Below are positions 9,809-22,400 of a stretch of 64,000 bases of DNA, in pieces. Positions within the stretch are counted from its first letter, which is position 1, and every line of letters begins with the position of its first letter. Origin of the DNA: Morella rubra (taxonomy: Eukaryota; Streptophyta; Magnoliopsida; Fagales; Myricaceae); the NCBI GenBank assembly GCA_003952965.2, contig CM025854.1, positions 8,146,107-8,210,106 of the forward strand, in the 5' to 3' direction. The notes beneath the pieces were generated by a model that worked only from the letters and a program-made list of their open reading frames with translations, did no database searches and was not told the DNA's origin. A program made the position numbers and the translations under genes.

Positions 9809-11219
9809 ATGGGAAGGAGGCCATGCTGTGCCAAAGTGGGTATAAACAGGGGAGCATGGTCTGCCCGGGAGGATAAAATCCTTATGGACTACATTAAAGT
9901 TCATGGCGAGGGGAAGTGGAGAGACCTGCCTGAAAGAGCTGGTGCGTACGACCTACTAACCCTGTCAGTGCATATGTCGTTTTCTTTCTCATGATCTCCC
10001 TTCGTCTCTCTTGGGTATTATTGCATAAATACATACTCATTATATGTTCGGCTTTCGTAGGTTATCCACACTGATGTCATGTTTAATCTCTTTAGGGCTG
10101 AAGCGATGTGGGAAGAGTTGCCGGCTTCGATGGTTGAATTATCTAAGGCCAGATATCAAGAGAGGCAACATTTCTGTGGAAGAAGAAGAGCTAATTGTCA
10201 GATTGCATAAGCTTCTAGGTAACAGGTACATGGAATCTTCTTCTACTTCTTTTAAGTACTACAAATTTCGCCAGTACCTAAATAATTTTGGCGTCTCTTT
10301 GCTGGCTTTTATGCAATTTTTTTCCACCTGTTCAGCCCGTAAAAAAAAGGATCCGCGTGCGAAGTTCTTCTTTGTCAACTTCCCAAAGGAGAAAATAAAT
10401 AATTCTCCTTAGTCCTCAGTCCTCAGTCCTCGGTCCTCGGCCGGGAGAGTTAATGCTCAGTAACTTAATGTGAACTAACTGAGGATAAAGCAGCTTAAAG
10501 TTAAGGGAAAAGTACAATTTGTACCCTCCCGTTAGGTAATGTGCTTAAAAACTGAAAGCCACTTTAATTACGCGGGGTGCTGCAGGTGGTCACTGATTGC
10601 TGGGAGATTACCGGGCCGAACAGATAATGAAATAAAGAACTACTGGAACACCAATTTAAGCAAGAGGGTGCAGGGTGACAAGATCAATGATTCCAACGAA
10701 CCAGGCCTTGGCGGCTTGGAAAACAAGGGAAGAAAGTTGGACTGCAAGCCAGGAATTGATATGGGATCTCACCAGGTGATTCGGACAAAAGCAGTGGGGT
10801 GCAAGAAGGTCGTCGTCCCATGGCAACAAGATAAACAAATGATACATAAAAGCATCGATCCTGGTCGGGATAGCGAAAGCCCGTGCTCTTCTGCCCAGCA
10901 AGAGGATAGTTCCTTCCGTTTTCTGACTGATTTCGATATTAATGAACTTTTGATATCAGATGTGATATGCTCTGAGGGCCATCAAGGGAAACAAATCAAT
11001 GAATGGGAGAGTACTGTGGTCGATGGAGAAGTTCAAACTCAGCCAGACTTTCCAGTTTCTGAACATGGAGCCAAGCTTGATGCTTCAACGAATGAAGCAA
11101 TTAGGCGAGAGGATTGGAGGGTTAGTGACCCTTTCCAAGCACATGCGTTGGATCTTCAGACATTAACATATGTTTTAAATTCAGAAGAGGGATGGATAAG
11201 TTCAATGCAACTGGATTAG
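9809..11219 (+). CDS. R2R3-MYB transcription factor, TT2-like (subgroup 5)
   Basis: Three exons: 9809-9941, 10096-10225 and 10586-11219, with GT/AG introns at the usual R2R3-MYB positions, giving 298 residues. It starts [18 protein letters not shown]2 spans about residues 13-63 and R3 about 66-114, with the regularly spaced tryptophans. R3 carries the bHLH-contact signature [DE]Lx2[RK]x3Lx6Lx3R, spanning the exon 2/3 joint ([20 protein letters not shown]). After R3 comes [11 protein letters not shown], close to the VIRTKAxRC motif of TT2-type MYBs, and a later acidic stretch [11 protein letters not shown] that could activate transcription. Members of this group act in the nucleus with bHLH and WD40 partners on late flavonoid genes (DFR, ANR/LAR) to make proanthocyanidins. 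Family and bHLH binding follow from motifs; the exact targets are inferred. Start chosen because it gives the conserved N-terminus with TATA and G-box upstream. Confidence 0.93.
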
Positions 11220-11559
11220 CTTAAAGCAGACAAGTTGTGACAAATTCTTCCAACCTGTCTTGTTGCTTCAATTACGTACGCTTTTACAATAAGTAATCGA
11301 ATATGGTTTTATAAATTAACAGAGATGTTTACTTCTAGGTTTTAACACATGTCACCAATGACGCCCGGTGTCTATCGCTTCATCTGTCAGTGGAGCTTTT
11401 CCCTTCGCAATCTCGACTATGTGATCTACATAAAGTTGCTGGGTCAACTTTCTTCTTTGAGAAACGCAGATGATCAATTGTGTTAATGTTTGAGTGTTGC
11501 CTATCAAATTTAAATTCAAATTGAGTTATATTTTTTTAATAAAAAATTTTGGATAAATT
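11220..11559 (+). other. 3' flank of MYB copy 2
   Basis: Shared with copy 1 up to about 11475, then unique AT-rich DNA. AATAAG-like signals near 11289 could serve polyadenylation, but this is not certain. Confidence 0.5.
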
Positions 11560-11730
11560 TAGTCAAAGTGATTTTTAAAGAGATATTTTGAGTGGTGGAA
11601 GGACCCCACGTGAAGGGAGGCGACTTCTAAGATAAAAAATTAAAAAAAAAAAAAAAAAAAAATTTATATTTTTTTTTTTTTTCTGTCCAATGGGGGGCGG
11701 CCGCCCAACCCCCCCTTGCATCCGCCACTG
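11560..11730 (+). mobile_element. End of a GTGGCG-type transposon
   Basis: Long A and T runs are followed by GGGGGGCGGCCGCCC and the terminus GCATCCGCCACTG at 11730, the same kind of end as at 4480 and 7434. The rest of the element is not resolved. Confidence 0.5.
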
Positions 11731-11799
11731 TGAAGAGCTAAAAAAAAAGGAGCTGACCTACGAGCCTTTGAGAAAATTTCGAACCTTTTCAAAATTTGG

Positions 11800-12600
11800 A
11801 TTTTTCAAAATTTCTTTCATTTCATTTGAAACTCAACCAACTTTATAAATACATCCAGAGGTCGACCAAGAAATTGAATTGAGGTCATTCCATAGATATT
11901 TTATTCAAGCCTCACTTGAGAGGGAAACTTCCTTAGAGATTTGGCTCATAAACCGATCAGATTTTCTTTAGAGTGTTGAACAAGTTTGGCAACTAGAGTT
12001 TTCGGTGTTGAAGAACATGGTCATTCTGGAAGAGTTCATAAGAAGAACCTTAGAGGGCAGAGGGTTAACCATACGGAGCGGGTCTAGGTTGGATTACTTG
12101 GATTATTACATCAGGATAGTCATAGTCAAGTAATAGGTGGTTGCTCGTGTCTGAATCATCGTTGTAAGGTTTATATCTTAGTGAATTTTGGATGGTTGCT
12201 AGCCCGAGTGGTTTTTCCTTTTAATAGTATTTCAAAGGTTTTCCACTTCGTCAACAAAATATTTATTTTCTCGTGTGATTGATATTTGAATTAATTTCTA
12301 CTGCTTATTTTGTTGATTGATTTATTTGTATTCAGATTTAGACTGAACAATTTTAGAACTTGTTTTAAAATTATTATTAATTTTTTAATTTGAGGAAAAA
12401 TACCTATTCACCTAGCTAAGTGTTTGTTAGGGTATAAATTGGATTTTTCAAATTGATCTATTTTTTTGTTTTGTAGAGGACAATATGTCTCCTCCTCCTC
12501 AAAAAATAACCATTGTTGATCCTTCAAGCACACATACATGCCATTAGGAATCGTCTAATAATGAATCATGCCAAGCTATAAGTTGACTAAATTATATTCT
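11800..12600 (+). mobile_element. Copia-like LTR and gag-start fragment (fossil)
   Basis: The GGTGGTTGCTCGTG and GGTTTTCCACTTCG region looks like the leader part of a Tork/TNT1-type copia LTR. Near 12484 a short frame beginning MSPPPQK resembles the start of a copia gag. It is cut off after about 100 bases, just before a CACTA end. Broken fragment; assignment tentative. Confidence 0.4.
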
Positions 12601-12607
12601 ATAGAAC

Positions 12608-12760
12608 CACTACAAGAAATGTGAGCTTTCATGACTGATTTTTTTGTGACAAAAAAAAATGTCAGGAAAATTAGAATTTTAGTGACAAATTTCAAATTTT
12701 GTTAGTAAAGATCTGAAACAAAAATTTTGGGTGACAAAATGTAACTTTCACAAAAACAAA
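12608..12760 (+). mobile_element. CACTA transposon left-end fragment
   Basis: Starts with CACTACAAGAAA, the canonical CACTA terminus, followed by repeated GTGACAAA-like subterminal motifs. The sequence changes character at about 12760 and no matching right end was found downstream, so this is a truncated end, of a family different from that at 60784. Confidence 0.6.
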
Positions 12761-12789
12761 TGGTGGGATTTTTTGAGTGGGTGTGAGAC

Positions 12790-12980
12790 TTGTGAATCTA
12801 GGTGACAACCCCAGAGGAGAGAGGGGGGAGGGGTGAATTGAGTTTTAATAAAAACTAAACCTTTTTGTATCCAACTCAAATCAAACAAGCGTTTCAGGTA
12901 TACTAAAGCACAACACAATAAAGAACCACAATAAATAATAGAGAGTAAGGGTAGAGATGAGGGCGTAGTGGACATGTTGG
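12790..12980 (-). mobile_element. Small LTR fragment (fossil)
   Basis: TGTGAATCTAGG...GGGGTGAATTGAG resembles the edge of the LTR family at 15716 and 24899. Only some 190 bases remain. Broken. Confidence 0.35.
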
Positions 12981-13989
12981 AAGTGAAATTTAATATTCCG
13001 ACATCCGATTCGTTAACTTGCGGATGTCCAAAATGGATTCCGCTTTCGCTTTTGACTTTTGCCAGACTTAGCGGAAGCGGTTAACAAAATTTCGATAATG
13101 TTTTGGGCCATATTTTTTAGCCCATTTAAGCCTTATTTATAAAAAAATAAAGATATTATTCATTCATCACAATTTACAAATACAAATATCTATGATATAT
13201 TATATAGCTAATCATTATAATTTATATAATAAACTGATGTCAGAAAATTAAAATATATAACCCAAAATTCATATGAACATTTCTCAATTAATTACAAAGA
13301 TCTCAATTATATAAATGAACACAACAAGTCTACAAATGAAAATTAAAAATTTACATTGCACTTGCACCACATCAACTCACCAAGACACCAAGTGATTAGA
13401 GTTGAATTTTGGAGTAAAATGTTGGCCATCCTTTAAAGTTCAAACCAATCCCATATCATATTAGTTTTCATGGCCGTTTTATTTAGCCCATAATATTTAA
13501 AAACCAATAACTCATTGTTGATCTTTTTAAGACCGAAAACAACAACATTCTAGCAGCCTATTTTAAAAACTGAAAACAACAATAACATAAACTCTTTACA
13601 TAAAATCCAGATTCACAACAAAATCCTAAAACATGCAATTCACAAACAAATGTAAAAATAAATCTAAAAACATGTAATTCACAAAATCCATATTCAATAA
13701 ATCCCAAAACAACATGCAAATAACAAAATTCAGATTTAATAATCTCAAAACAACATGCAAATCACAAAATCCGTAATCACAACTTCACCTAGTAAGTAGT
13801 AACCTAGACACCATCACAATTCCTAAAGGGCTAAAAGAAATATTATGGGCTTAATAATAAAAGTGGTCAAGACTCGATGGAAACAATATACGAAAAACAT
13901 AGTGTATGCTAACACAACTCAAAATAGAAGAATATTACAATACGAACTTAGAAGTATCAGCTCAAGTAAGAAGTTTAGAACATCACCGA
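12981..13989. other. Presumed 3' region of the outer hAT element
   Basis: AT-rich DNA following, on the minus strand, the end of a hAT transposase. GCGGATGTCCAAAATGG at 13020-13036 may be part of a terminal region, but neither a paired terminal repeat nor an 8-bp target duplication was found. Confidence 0.35.
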
Positions 13990-15715
13990 ACGTCAATTAA
14001 TCACGATCAATGTAGCATTTAGAAAGCTCATAAAAAATTTTAAGCAAGTGAAAGTAGAAATGTAAAATTGTGTATATACCTATGTCCATGATATAACTAT
14101 TGGGATCTTTTGCCCCATCAATAACTTCAGGTTCTTTATCCTCATCACCCGCAGAAGATATGATCTTGGATCTCAACCAATTTTGAGCATAAATGAGTCC
14201 CTTCACCATTTTTGGTGCCAACAAATTTCGGAAAGAATCTAATACTTGATCCCTCGTGCTGAAGACAGACTTTGAAGGCACTGTGGTAATAGGAATGGTA
14301 AGAACATCTCGAGAAATTCGTACAAGAACGAGAAATTTTGGTGCATTCACTCTTCACCAATTGAGGATATCAAAATTAGGATATCTAGGTTCAACATCTT
14401 CCATTAAATATCTCTCCACTTCAGACTTGCTATCCAGCAAATTCTGTTGTGTATTAAATTGTGTGAATTCCAAGTAAAGAGGATCATCTACGGGTGCACT
14501 AGATGACCCAATCATTTCAAGTTGGCCTTGACTTGCAGATACACCCCACTACTAGATGACCTATTCACATTACTCTACTCTATAAACAACTTATTTAAGG
14601 TTCCTCTCACTAGACTAGTCATCTCTGCACCTAACTCCATCTCCAAAGCCTTCTTGAACCAAAGTCCAACCATATAACCTTGTATTGTGGATCAAGTGTT
14701 GCTGCAACAAACAATAATCTGTTAACCTTAGTCAAAACATTTTAGTATTTATTATACTTCATTTGCATTTTTTTTGCCATGTCTGCCAAGAACAAATCCC
14801 CACTTGCTGCATATTTCCCCAAATGCATATGAATTTTGGCAACTTCTGCAAAAAAAAGTTTGTCGCCACCGTATTCAAAGCAGATATTCAAACCATCACC
14901 TCATAGAATAGTTGCAAAAACTTAGTAAAATGTCTCACACGCTCCCAATCCTCAAATTTAGGAGGGCCCAATCCTTCCTCCCATGTCCCTCCTCACGCAA
15001 AAAGCTTATCAAAATCCCATCTTCGTCAATATATTATAAAAACTCTCCGATATTTCTAAGCTGCATCCAACATAATATATGTTGAATTTTAATGAGTAGG
15101 AACATCAAGCTGCAAAAATCTCTCCATGGGAAACTTCCTTTTCGCTACATATTTCTTAAACCCATCCATTTGACTGGGAGAGGACTTAACATACTTGACC
15201 AAGTTCCTTACCTTGGCCACAGAATCATCCAACTCCTTCAACCCATCTTGCACAATTAAATTCAAGATATGTTTCCAGGCCAAAATCCCAAATACAATTG
15301 TCTACTCTTCACTTGCTCAATGGCCGTATCATTAGAGGATGCATTATTGACAGGGATTGTAAGGATTTTATCAATCCCCCATTCCGACATGCAATCCTCC
15401 AACTCCATCCCAATTGTCGAACCCTTATGATCTGACACCTTACAGAAGGCAAGTATCTTTTTGTGCAATTCCAAGTACTATCAATGAAGTGTGCAGTAAC
15501 AGACATATAATTCATGTTTTGGATTGATGTCTATGTGTCAGTAGTCAAGCAAACTTGTGGTCCATTAAGTACGATACTAGCCTTCAGTTTATATTTTTCT
15601 TCCAAGTAAAGTTTCATACGATAACTCATTACTGTGATTCGAGATGATACTTTAAGGGTATGAATCATGTCCTTGAACCCATCATTGCTTACTATTCTAA
15701 AGGAAAGCTCATCCA
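13990..15715 (-). pseudogene. Outer hAT transposase, middle and C-terminal part
   Basis: Minus-strand pieces in order: DELSFRIV...LKVSSRITVMSY...VCLTTDT (15715-15531), a catalytic-region stretch with DHKGSTIG and NNASSNDTA (15470-15262), the HILNLIVQDGLKELDDSV block (15283-15089), and the hAT dimerisation tail DVLTIPITTVPSKSVFSTR...VLDSFRNLLAPKMV (14350-14050). They match the order of Ac/ricesleeper-type transposases, which cut and paste their own element. The pieces lie in different frames with stops, so the gene is dead. Its N-terminal parts lie at 26998-27302 and 31852-31961, separated by two later insertions. Confidence 0.85.
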
Positions 15716-16968
15716 TGTAAATCCAAGGATTAAGGCAATCCAAGAGGGGGTAAATTGGGTTTCAAAACTTTTTCGAAACTCACCGTTAATAATGTGTTTG
15801 CTAGCTACAAGTTCTCCAAAGATAATCGATTGCATTAAAAGATTAAATACAAGAATGAATATCATAACTCAAATAAATAAACTAGTAGCTTAAAATAAGG
15901 AGATAAGGGAAGAGAAGCAAACACAAGATTTTAGGTGGTTTGGAAAACCTGCCTACATCATCCCTCGAGCTCCTTCACTGAGCCTTAAGGTTTCTCCACT
16001 ATGCTCCCTTCAACCAAAGGAAAGGTTTCCTTACACTTGAGCTTGAGAAACAACTCTTTGAGCCTCAAGACCGAGTTTGAGAACAAACTTCTTCAAACTC
16101 CTTCTTTGATGAACAACCTCACCGAAAGGAAACAAGAGAATCACTTTCTTAGAAATGTAGAAGGATAAATGAGAAAAGCTCACTAAGACTCCCTTGATGG
16201 AGTAGATGTTACAATAAAAAATTTCTATCTCTTAGGCTTCACACAATAACAAGGATGTGAAAGTGATGATTATGTGTGAATGATGTTAGAAGGAAGGATT
16301 CAAAGGTTTTTGATCACTCTTAGCCTTAGCAAAATGATTTTGGTCATTCAGCAGCATTTATGAGGCTCAGGGATGGCTTTATATAGGCCTCATAAGAAAA
16401 ATAGCCATTAGGGGTCGATTGCTACATGAGCCGATTAACCGCTTCAGGTTTCCGTTACCCCAACAATCATAATGTCAGAACTTAGAACGACTATATTTTT
16501 AAAACATATTGGCTGATTGTTATACCAAGCGGTTGTAGGTCAGTCAACTGCTTCACCAACCAGTCGACCTTACGACTTAAGCACATGATTTGATTGATTT
16601 AAAACCACAATTTTGACCAACTTAAATCACCCAATTTTAAACACTAACTTCCTATAAGTATACAAAGGATTTAGGAGTTTAATTGGGATAATTTGAAGCC
16701 ATTAAAATATTTTTAATCTTCAAAACAAGCGGTAAAACGGTTTATGTAAGTTTTGAAGAATATGCAAGTGTGTGGTTCAAATCCTTGTTAAAGATGAAGT
16801 CTAGAGTTGCAAAAGTTATCCTAGCAACTTGAGTCTTCACTTTAAGAGTCACTTCCATTGAAAGGGATGTTGCTTGATCGCTTCGTGCTCATTTTGGATC
16901 TTTTTGCTTCATATCTCAATTACTTCTATTGTTATCATCAAAACATTGATTGTGACTAAAAGCCAACA
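15716..16968 (-). repeat. 3' LTR of the Sirevirus fossil
   Basis: Bounded by TGTAAATCC (15716) and AAGCCAACA (16968), that is TG...CA ends; 1253 bases. It sits directly against a polypurine tract, which fixes it as the 3' LTR of a minus-strand element. Related LTRs lie at 21330, 24899, 25990, 34434 and 51981. Confidence 0.85.
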
Positions 16969-16984
16969 ATCTCCCACTTTTTGA
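16969..16984 (-). promoter_or_regulatory. Polypurine tract of the Sirevirus fossil
   Basis: On the minus strand CAAAAAGTGGGAGATT precedes the LTR start, the typical form and place of a copia plus-strand primer. Confidence 0.75.
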
Positions 16985-17297
16985 AGATGACAATAAATTA
17001 ATTGATGTTCCTTTTGTCGATCTTGTCTCCCTTTAGCTTTTGTGCTTTGATAAGGGGTTTTGGACATTTTTATACTTCAAGGACAAAATATTAGCATATA
17101 ATATGAAAGAATAATATGAAAGGATTGCATATGGATAAGAAAAGCTTTCATATATCACATAAACAATACATCAAAGTTTTAAAGGGGTCCAGAGATACAA
17201 AAAGATACCATTCTCTCTCCCCCCTTGTCATCACAAAAAGGAAATACATAATCAAAGTGAAATATAGAAGCAAAATGAAATACATATGCTATGAAAA

Positions 17298-18665
17298 TCA
17301 TGGAAGTGGAGGGAAGCGAGTAGTCATAAAATGCCTCATCTCCTCAAAGAACTTCCTCTGCTCGTCTTTCATATAAGTAACTCTGTCCTCAAGGAACTTC
17401 CTCTGCACCTCATGCATTGTAGTAATCCTCTCCTCAAAAGAAGTGAACCGGGCGGAAAGGGAAGTGGGAGGATCGGGAACTCTGGTAGGAGAAGGAATAA
17501 CTGGGGGATCATCAACCAAGTTAGCATCTACGTCAAACTCCATCGCTTCAGCATCAACCTCCTTACCCTCAGGCTCATCCTCAACCTCAGCCACATTCGC
17601 ATCCTCATCATGAATATCATTAGGCACTTCCATATCCTTATCCTCATCCTCATCATCAGTATCTTGATTCTTAGGCACCCAATTACTTCTCGATTTCTTT
17701 CTATAACCCATCCAGGTTAGGACCACAATATCAAATATCTTCACACTTAGTCAATGTGTCTTGCTTTCGAGAACTAAGTGCAATGCCAAAGTACTGAAAG
17801 ATCTTAGTAAACATTAAACCATAAGGTAAATTCTTTTTAGTCTCACAAATTGCTTCCATATGTTTGAGCATAATGCAAGGGAGGTTGAACTTTTTCTCTT
17901 TCAAAATCGCTCAATCACGAAAACATCCATAAAGTTACCTCCTCTAGTGTCCACTGCGAGGAATCCGATTATGGGTGCAAATCAAATGAAGCAACTTCGA
18001 ATGAAAGAGCAATTGGTTGGCATGGATTTTTCTGGGTGCATCAGCCGCCACACCATTTCCTAGGGGGTAAACTAGGACTTCTCCATAATCAAAGCTCTTA
18101 CACACGGGCCAAGTCTTCATCTCATAAGCCTGAATCCCAACATGTGGAATGCCTAAAATATCTCCAAGGATAATTTCATTCAATATAGTCTCCCGTCCCT
18201 CAACCATACTTCTAACAGTGAACAAACCTTCAGCTTCCCACCCAACAGTCATATTAAAGAAGAAAATCTAATATATTTAAGAAAGACTTCTTTACCCATA
18301 TCTAGCAAATTCTCCTAACCTTGTTGCACAAGTAGACGCTCAATCTCAAAATCTAAAAGTGAAGAGACATTCACTTTCCTCCCTCCCCACATGACTTTTC
18401 TCTTTGAAAAGTCATTGTAAAACATCGATGCACACTTAGAAGAATGAAAGAAATAATCAGGCTCACCCAAATGATTTACTGAAGAACAAGATGATCCCGC
18501 TCCCTCATTGCTATGCTTGGCAGCATTCTTCGTCCTTGGCATGGTGATTGAGAGTAAAAATTGGAGAGAGAAAAGGGCTGAAATATGGAAGTCTCGGGCT
18601 AGGGTTTCAAAGGGGGCGAAATCCCTAAAAATTACTTGTTGGATGGATTGATGACGTAAATCCAC
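17298..18665 (-). pseudogene. Extra frame after pol in the Sirevirus fossil
   Basis: Begins around MPRTKNAAKHSNEGAG (18542 downward) and ends near 17298 in an acidic stretch (DTDDEDEDKDMEVPND) followed by a likely coiled coil (FTSFEERITTMHEVQRKF). The first part resembles the family annotated as 'putative plant transposon protein' that accompanies some plant retroelements. Its place between RNase H and the 3' LTR is that of the additional Sirevirus frame. Broken; function unknown. Confidence 0.6.
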
Positions 18666-19157
18666 ACAAAAAGAGAGGGTTTAGGCTGAAATTGATGATA
18701 TGAAATGATTGGGATAGATTTTAGGATATGTTATGATGTTTTGGAAGGATTTGAGAGGATTAGAGTCGAGAGAGGCGAAGCGGTTCACGAGAGGAGAGAG
18801 ACCGGTCGACCAAAATGTGGATTGCTATATATATAGCTTTGACGAGGTGGTCGACTGCTACGTGTAGCAGTTCATGCCATCGACCGCTTGGTAGAACATG
18901 TTCTACGAACCGGTCGATGCTTCGTGTAGCAGTTCCACATGGTCGACCGCTATAGAGAACAATCTCGAAAGATGAGGTTTTAATGCTAAAAAATGAAATG
19001 AAATGATGCATTTAATGAATGACAAACATGTAACATGACATAAGGACATTATAAACATGTTTAAAACATCAAAACATGTAAATCCATGGAAATCAATAAA
19101 AAGCATATCAAAGAGCATTTGCATCTAAAAACCCAATATCTCTTATAAGATCACAAA
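18666..19157 (-). other. Sirevirus internal spacer with GTCGAC motifs
   Basis: Non-coding. Near 18780-18960 it carries several GGTCGACC-like motifs paired with GCAGTTC/TACGTGTAGCAG repeats, similar to those inside the LTRs at 34434 and 51981. Confidence 0.5.
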
Positions 19158-19480
19158 ATCTGTCATTACTCAATGGTTTTGTGAAAATATTAGCTAGTTG
19201 ATGCTTAGTACTAATGAAATCAAGTGAGACGTCACCTTTTTGAATATGATCTCTTAGAAAATAATGTCTCACTTCAATGTGTTTAGTCCTTGAGTGTTGG
19301 ATGCTTAGTACTAATGAAATCTGTCATTACTCAAGGATTTTGTAAAAATATCAGCTAGTTGATGCTTAGTACTAATGAAATCAAGTGAGATGTCACCTTT
19401 TTGAATATGATCTCTTAAAAAATGATGTCTCACTTCAATGTGTTTTGTCATTGAGTATTAGATGGGATTCTTGGATAAAT
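19158..19480 (-). repeat. 161-bp tandem duplication
   Basis: The block starting CTGTCATTACTCAA at 19159 recurs at 19320 with few changes. It lies in the RNase H end of the fossil's pol region. Confidence 0.8.
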
Positions 19481-22400
19481 TGATAGCACTAGTGTTATCA
19501 CATTTCATGGGTATACTATCAAACTCTAGTCCAAAATCTTTAAGAGTTTGTTTCATCCACAATACTTGAGCACAACAACTACTTGCCGCTATGTATTTCG
19601 CTTCGGTTGTTGATAATGCAACCGAATTTTGTTTCTTGACTAAAGATGAACCTAGGAAATGGCAAGTACACTTTTCTTTTTATCGATTTTGCACCCGGCA
19701 AAGTCGGCATCGAAATAGCACTAGGTTCATATGATGCTCCTAGGATACCAAAGCCCTAGGTTAATAGTGCCCAATATATATTTAAAAATTATTATTAGAT
19801 GACTTTAGGACATGCTTAAACGCAATATACTAAGTTATTTTAGAAAGATTTTGATGTCACATTTTACCTTTTTCATATCAAGTTTTAGGTTTTGTTTTCC
19901 ATTCCAAATTGATTGTAGTTTATAAAGATTCCTTATTTGGATTGCTTGATTTGTAGTCCAAGGAAGAAGTTGAGCTCACCCATCATGCTCATCTCAAACT
20001 TTTTATGCATAAATTTAGAAAATTCTTGACAAAGAGAGTCATTAGTAGCATCGAATATGATGTCATCCACATAAATTTGCACAATTATGATATCATTGTT
20101 TTTGGTTTGGTAAAAAGTGTAGTCAACTTTACCCATGAAAAAACCTTTTTCAACAAGGAAAGTTTTAAGTCTATCATACGAAGCTCTAGGAGCTTGTTTT
20201 AGTCCATACAAACCTTTTTTCAATTTGAAAACAAAATTTGGATAAGCTTCGTTTTGAAGACCTTGTGGTTGTTTTACATAGGTTTTTCCATGATAAATCC
20301 ATTCAACAAAGCACTTTTCACATCCATTTGATAAAGCATAAAATCTTTATAGTAAGCAAAGGCCAAAAATATTCTAATGGATTCCAAACGTGCTACGGGT
20401 GCATATGTTTCATCATAATCAATTCCTTCTTCTTGATTATACCCTTTAGCAACCAATCTAGCTTTGTTTCTAACAAGAGTATTGTGTTCATGAACCTTGT
20501 TCCTAAAGACCCATTTTGTGCCAATAATGGTTTGATCCTTGGGTCTAGGGACAAGTTCCCAAACTTGATTTCTCTCAAATTGGTTTAACTCTTCTTGCAT
20601 TGCCAAAATCCAACTTTCATTGTTTTCAGCTTCAAGAAAAGTCTTAGGTTCAATTTGAGACACAAATGCAAGATGATTACAAATATTCTAAGTGAAGCTC
20701 TAGTTCTAGTTCCAAGAGAGGGATCACCAATAATTAACTCTTGAGGGTGACTAGTAGCATACCTCCACTCCTTTAGGGAGTTCTTGTGAAGTATCTTCTC
20801 CTTGTAACTGTTGAATATTTTCTTTACTTGGAGTTTGAGCTTCCTCGCTTTGAGTGGGGTTAACCTTGATTTCAAGTCCTTCCATCTCCCCCTCAATATC
20901 TTTAATTTCTACACTTGCATTTTTCTCAAATGGAACCATTAGATTCATCAAAAGTAATATGCATTGATTCTTCAACACTAAGAGTCTTTTTGTTATAAAC
21001 TCTATAAGCTTTGCTCGAATTAGAGTATCCAAGAAAAATTCCAACATCGGTTTTAGAATCAAATTTTTCAAGATTGTCTTTCATATTTAAAATGAAGCAT
21101 TTGCAACCAAAAACTTTGAAATAGTGGATGTTGGGTTTTCTATCTTTCCAAAGCTCATAAGGAGTTTTCTTCAAAATGAGTCTCATAGATACTCGATTCA
21201 AAACATAGCAAGAGGTGTTGACGGCCTCGGCCCAAAAATATTTTGGTAACTTATTTTCATTCAAAATAGTTCTTGTCATCTCTTGAATAGTTCTATTCTT
21301 TTTTTCAACTACCCTATTTTGTTGCTGAGTGTTGGCCTTTGTTCACAATCGATATTTTGATGATTTCAATAAATGGATTAAGTTTACAAAATGGACATCT
21401 TCAAAGACAAAGACATTTTTATCAAAGAGCCAAAAAGAAAGATTCAAGACATGCAAAACCCAAAATCTTTTAGTTAACAACTTTGCAAGGATTTGAAACA
21501 CACTTGCATATTTTCACAAAAATTTTTTTATCCCTTTAAACCCAAGCTTTGGTTTACTTTTACGAAGTTGGTTTTTGAAATGGGATTTCAAAAATATCAA
21601 AAATGGACTTTTTAATTGTAGCGGATGATGAAAATGATTTGTAGCAGTCAACCGCTACATGAAGCGGATGATGTTGACAACATTCAAATTTATGACCGTT
21701 GAGCAACAACTAGTTGAAGCGGTCGACTGGTACAAAGGTAAAATTGTCAAGATCGACCACTAACGGCTATAAATGGCTAGTTTTTTGATGTGGCCTATAT
21801 ATAGACCTTCCTAATGTCTCTAAACAAGAGAGAACGACCACATATCATTTTACATAGCTTGAGAAATATCTTAAACCTTCTTATTCCATATTTCTCATAT
21901 CATTCACACAAATTACATTTTCACATTCTTGTCATTGTGTGAATCAAAGAGATAGAGCTTTCCATTTTCTTATCCACTATTTGAGAGAGTTTATTTATTG
22001 TATCTTCCTATTCAAGAGAAGTGATTCCTTTAGTGAGGTTGTTCACTAAAGAAGAAGCTTAGAGAGGGTATATCTCAAGCTTGGTTGGGTTGTGAGTGGT
22101 GAGCTCGAAAATCACTTGGGTTGTGAGTGTTGAGCTCAAAAAGCACTTGTGAGGTTCTCTAGCACCCGGAAGCTAGAGTGTACACTATTTGGAAGATAGT
22201 GGGAAAACCTCAAGGCTCGGTAAAGAGCTTGAGGGGTGGATGTGGGTTTTGAACCACCTAAAAATCTCGTGTTTGCTTTTCTAAACTCTACTCTTTACAT
22301 TTAACACTTATTTACTTATCGCATAAATACTTGTTTAAATACTTGTGCTAAACTAGTCTTTACTTTGCAAACACGACTTTGGGGGTTAAAAACGAAAAAG

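Larger units (their letters stand above)
7336..11470 (+). repeat. Tandem MYB unit B
   Basis: The longer of two direct repeats carrying a MYB gene. Homology with unit A starts at the transposon end (7339) and stops near 11475, just after the shared 3' flank. It appears to keep the ancestral promoter. Confidence 0.9.

Noticed and set aside
16765-16785. GGTTCAAATCC, a tRNA B-box-like site
   Set aside because: No A box or cloverleaf is near, and it lies in an LTR where related copies share it.
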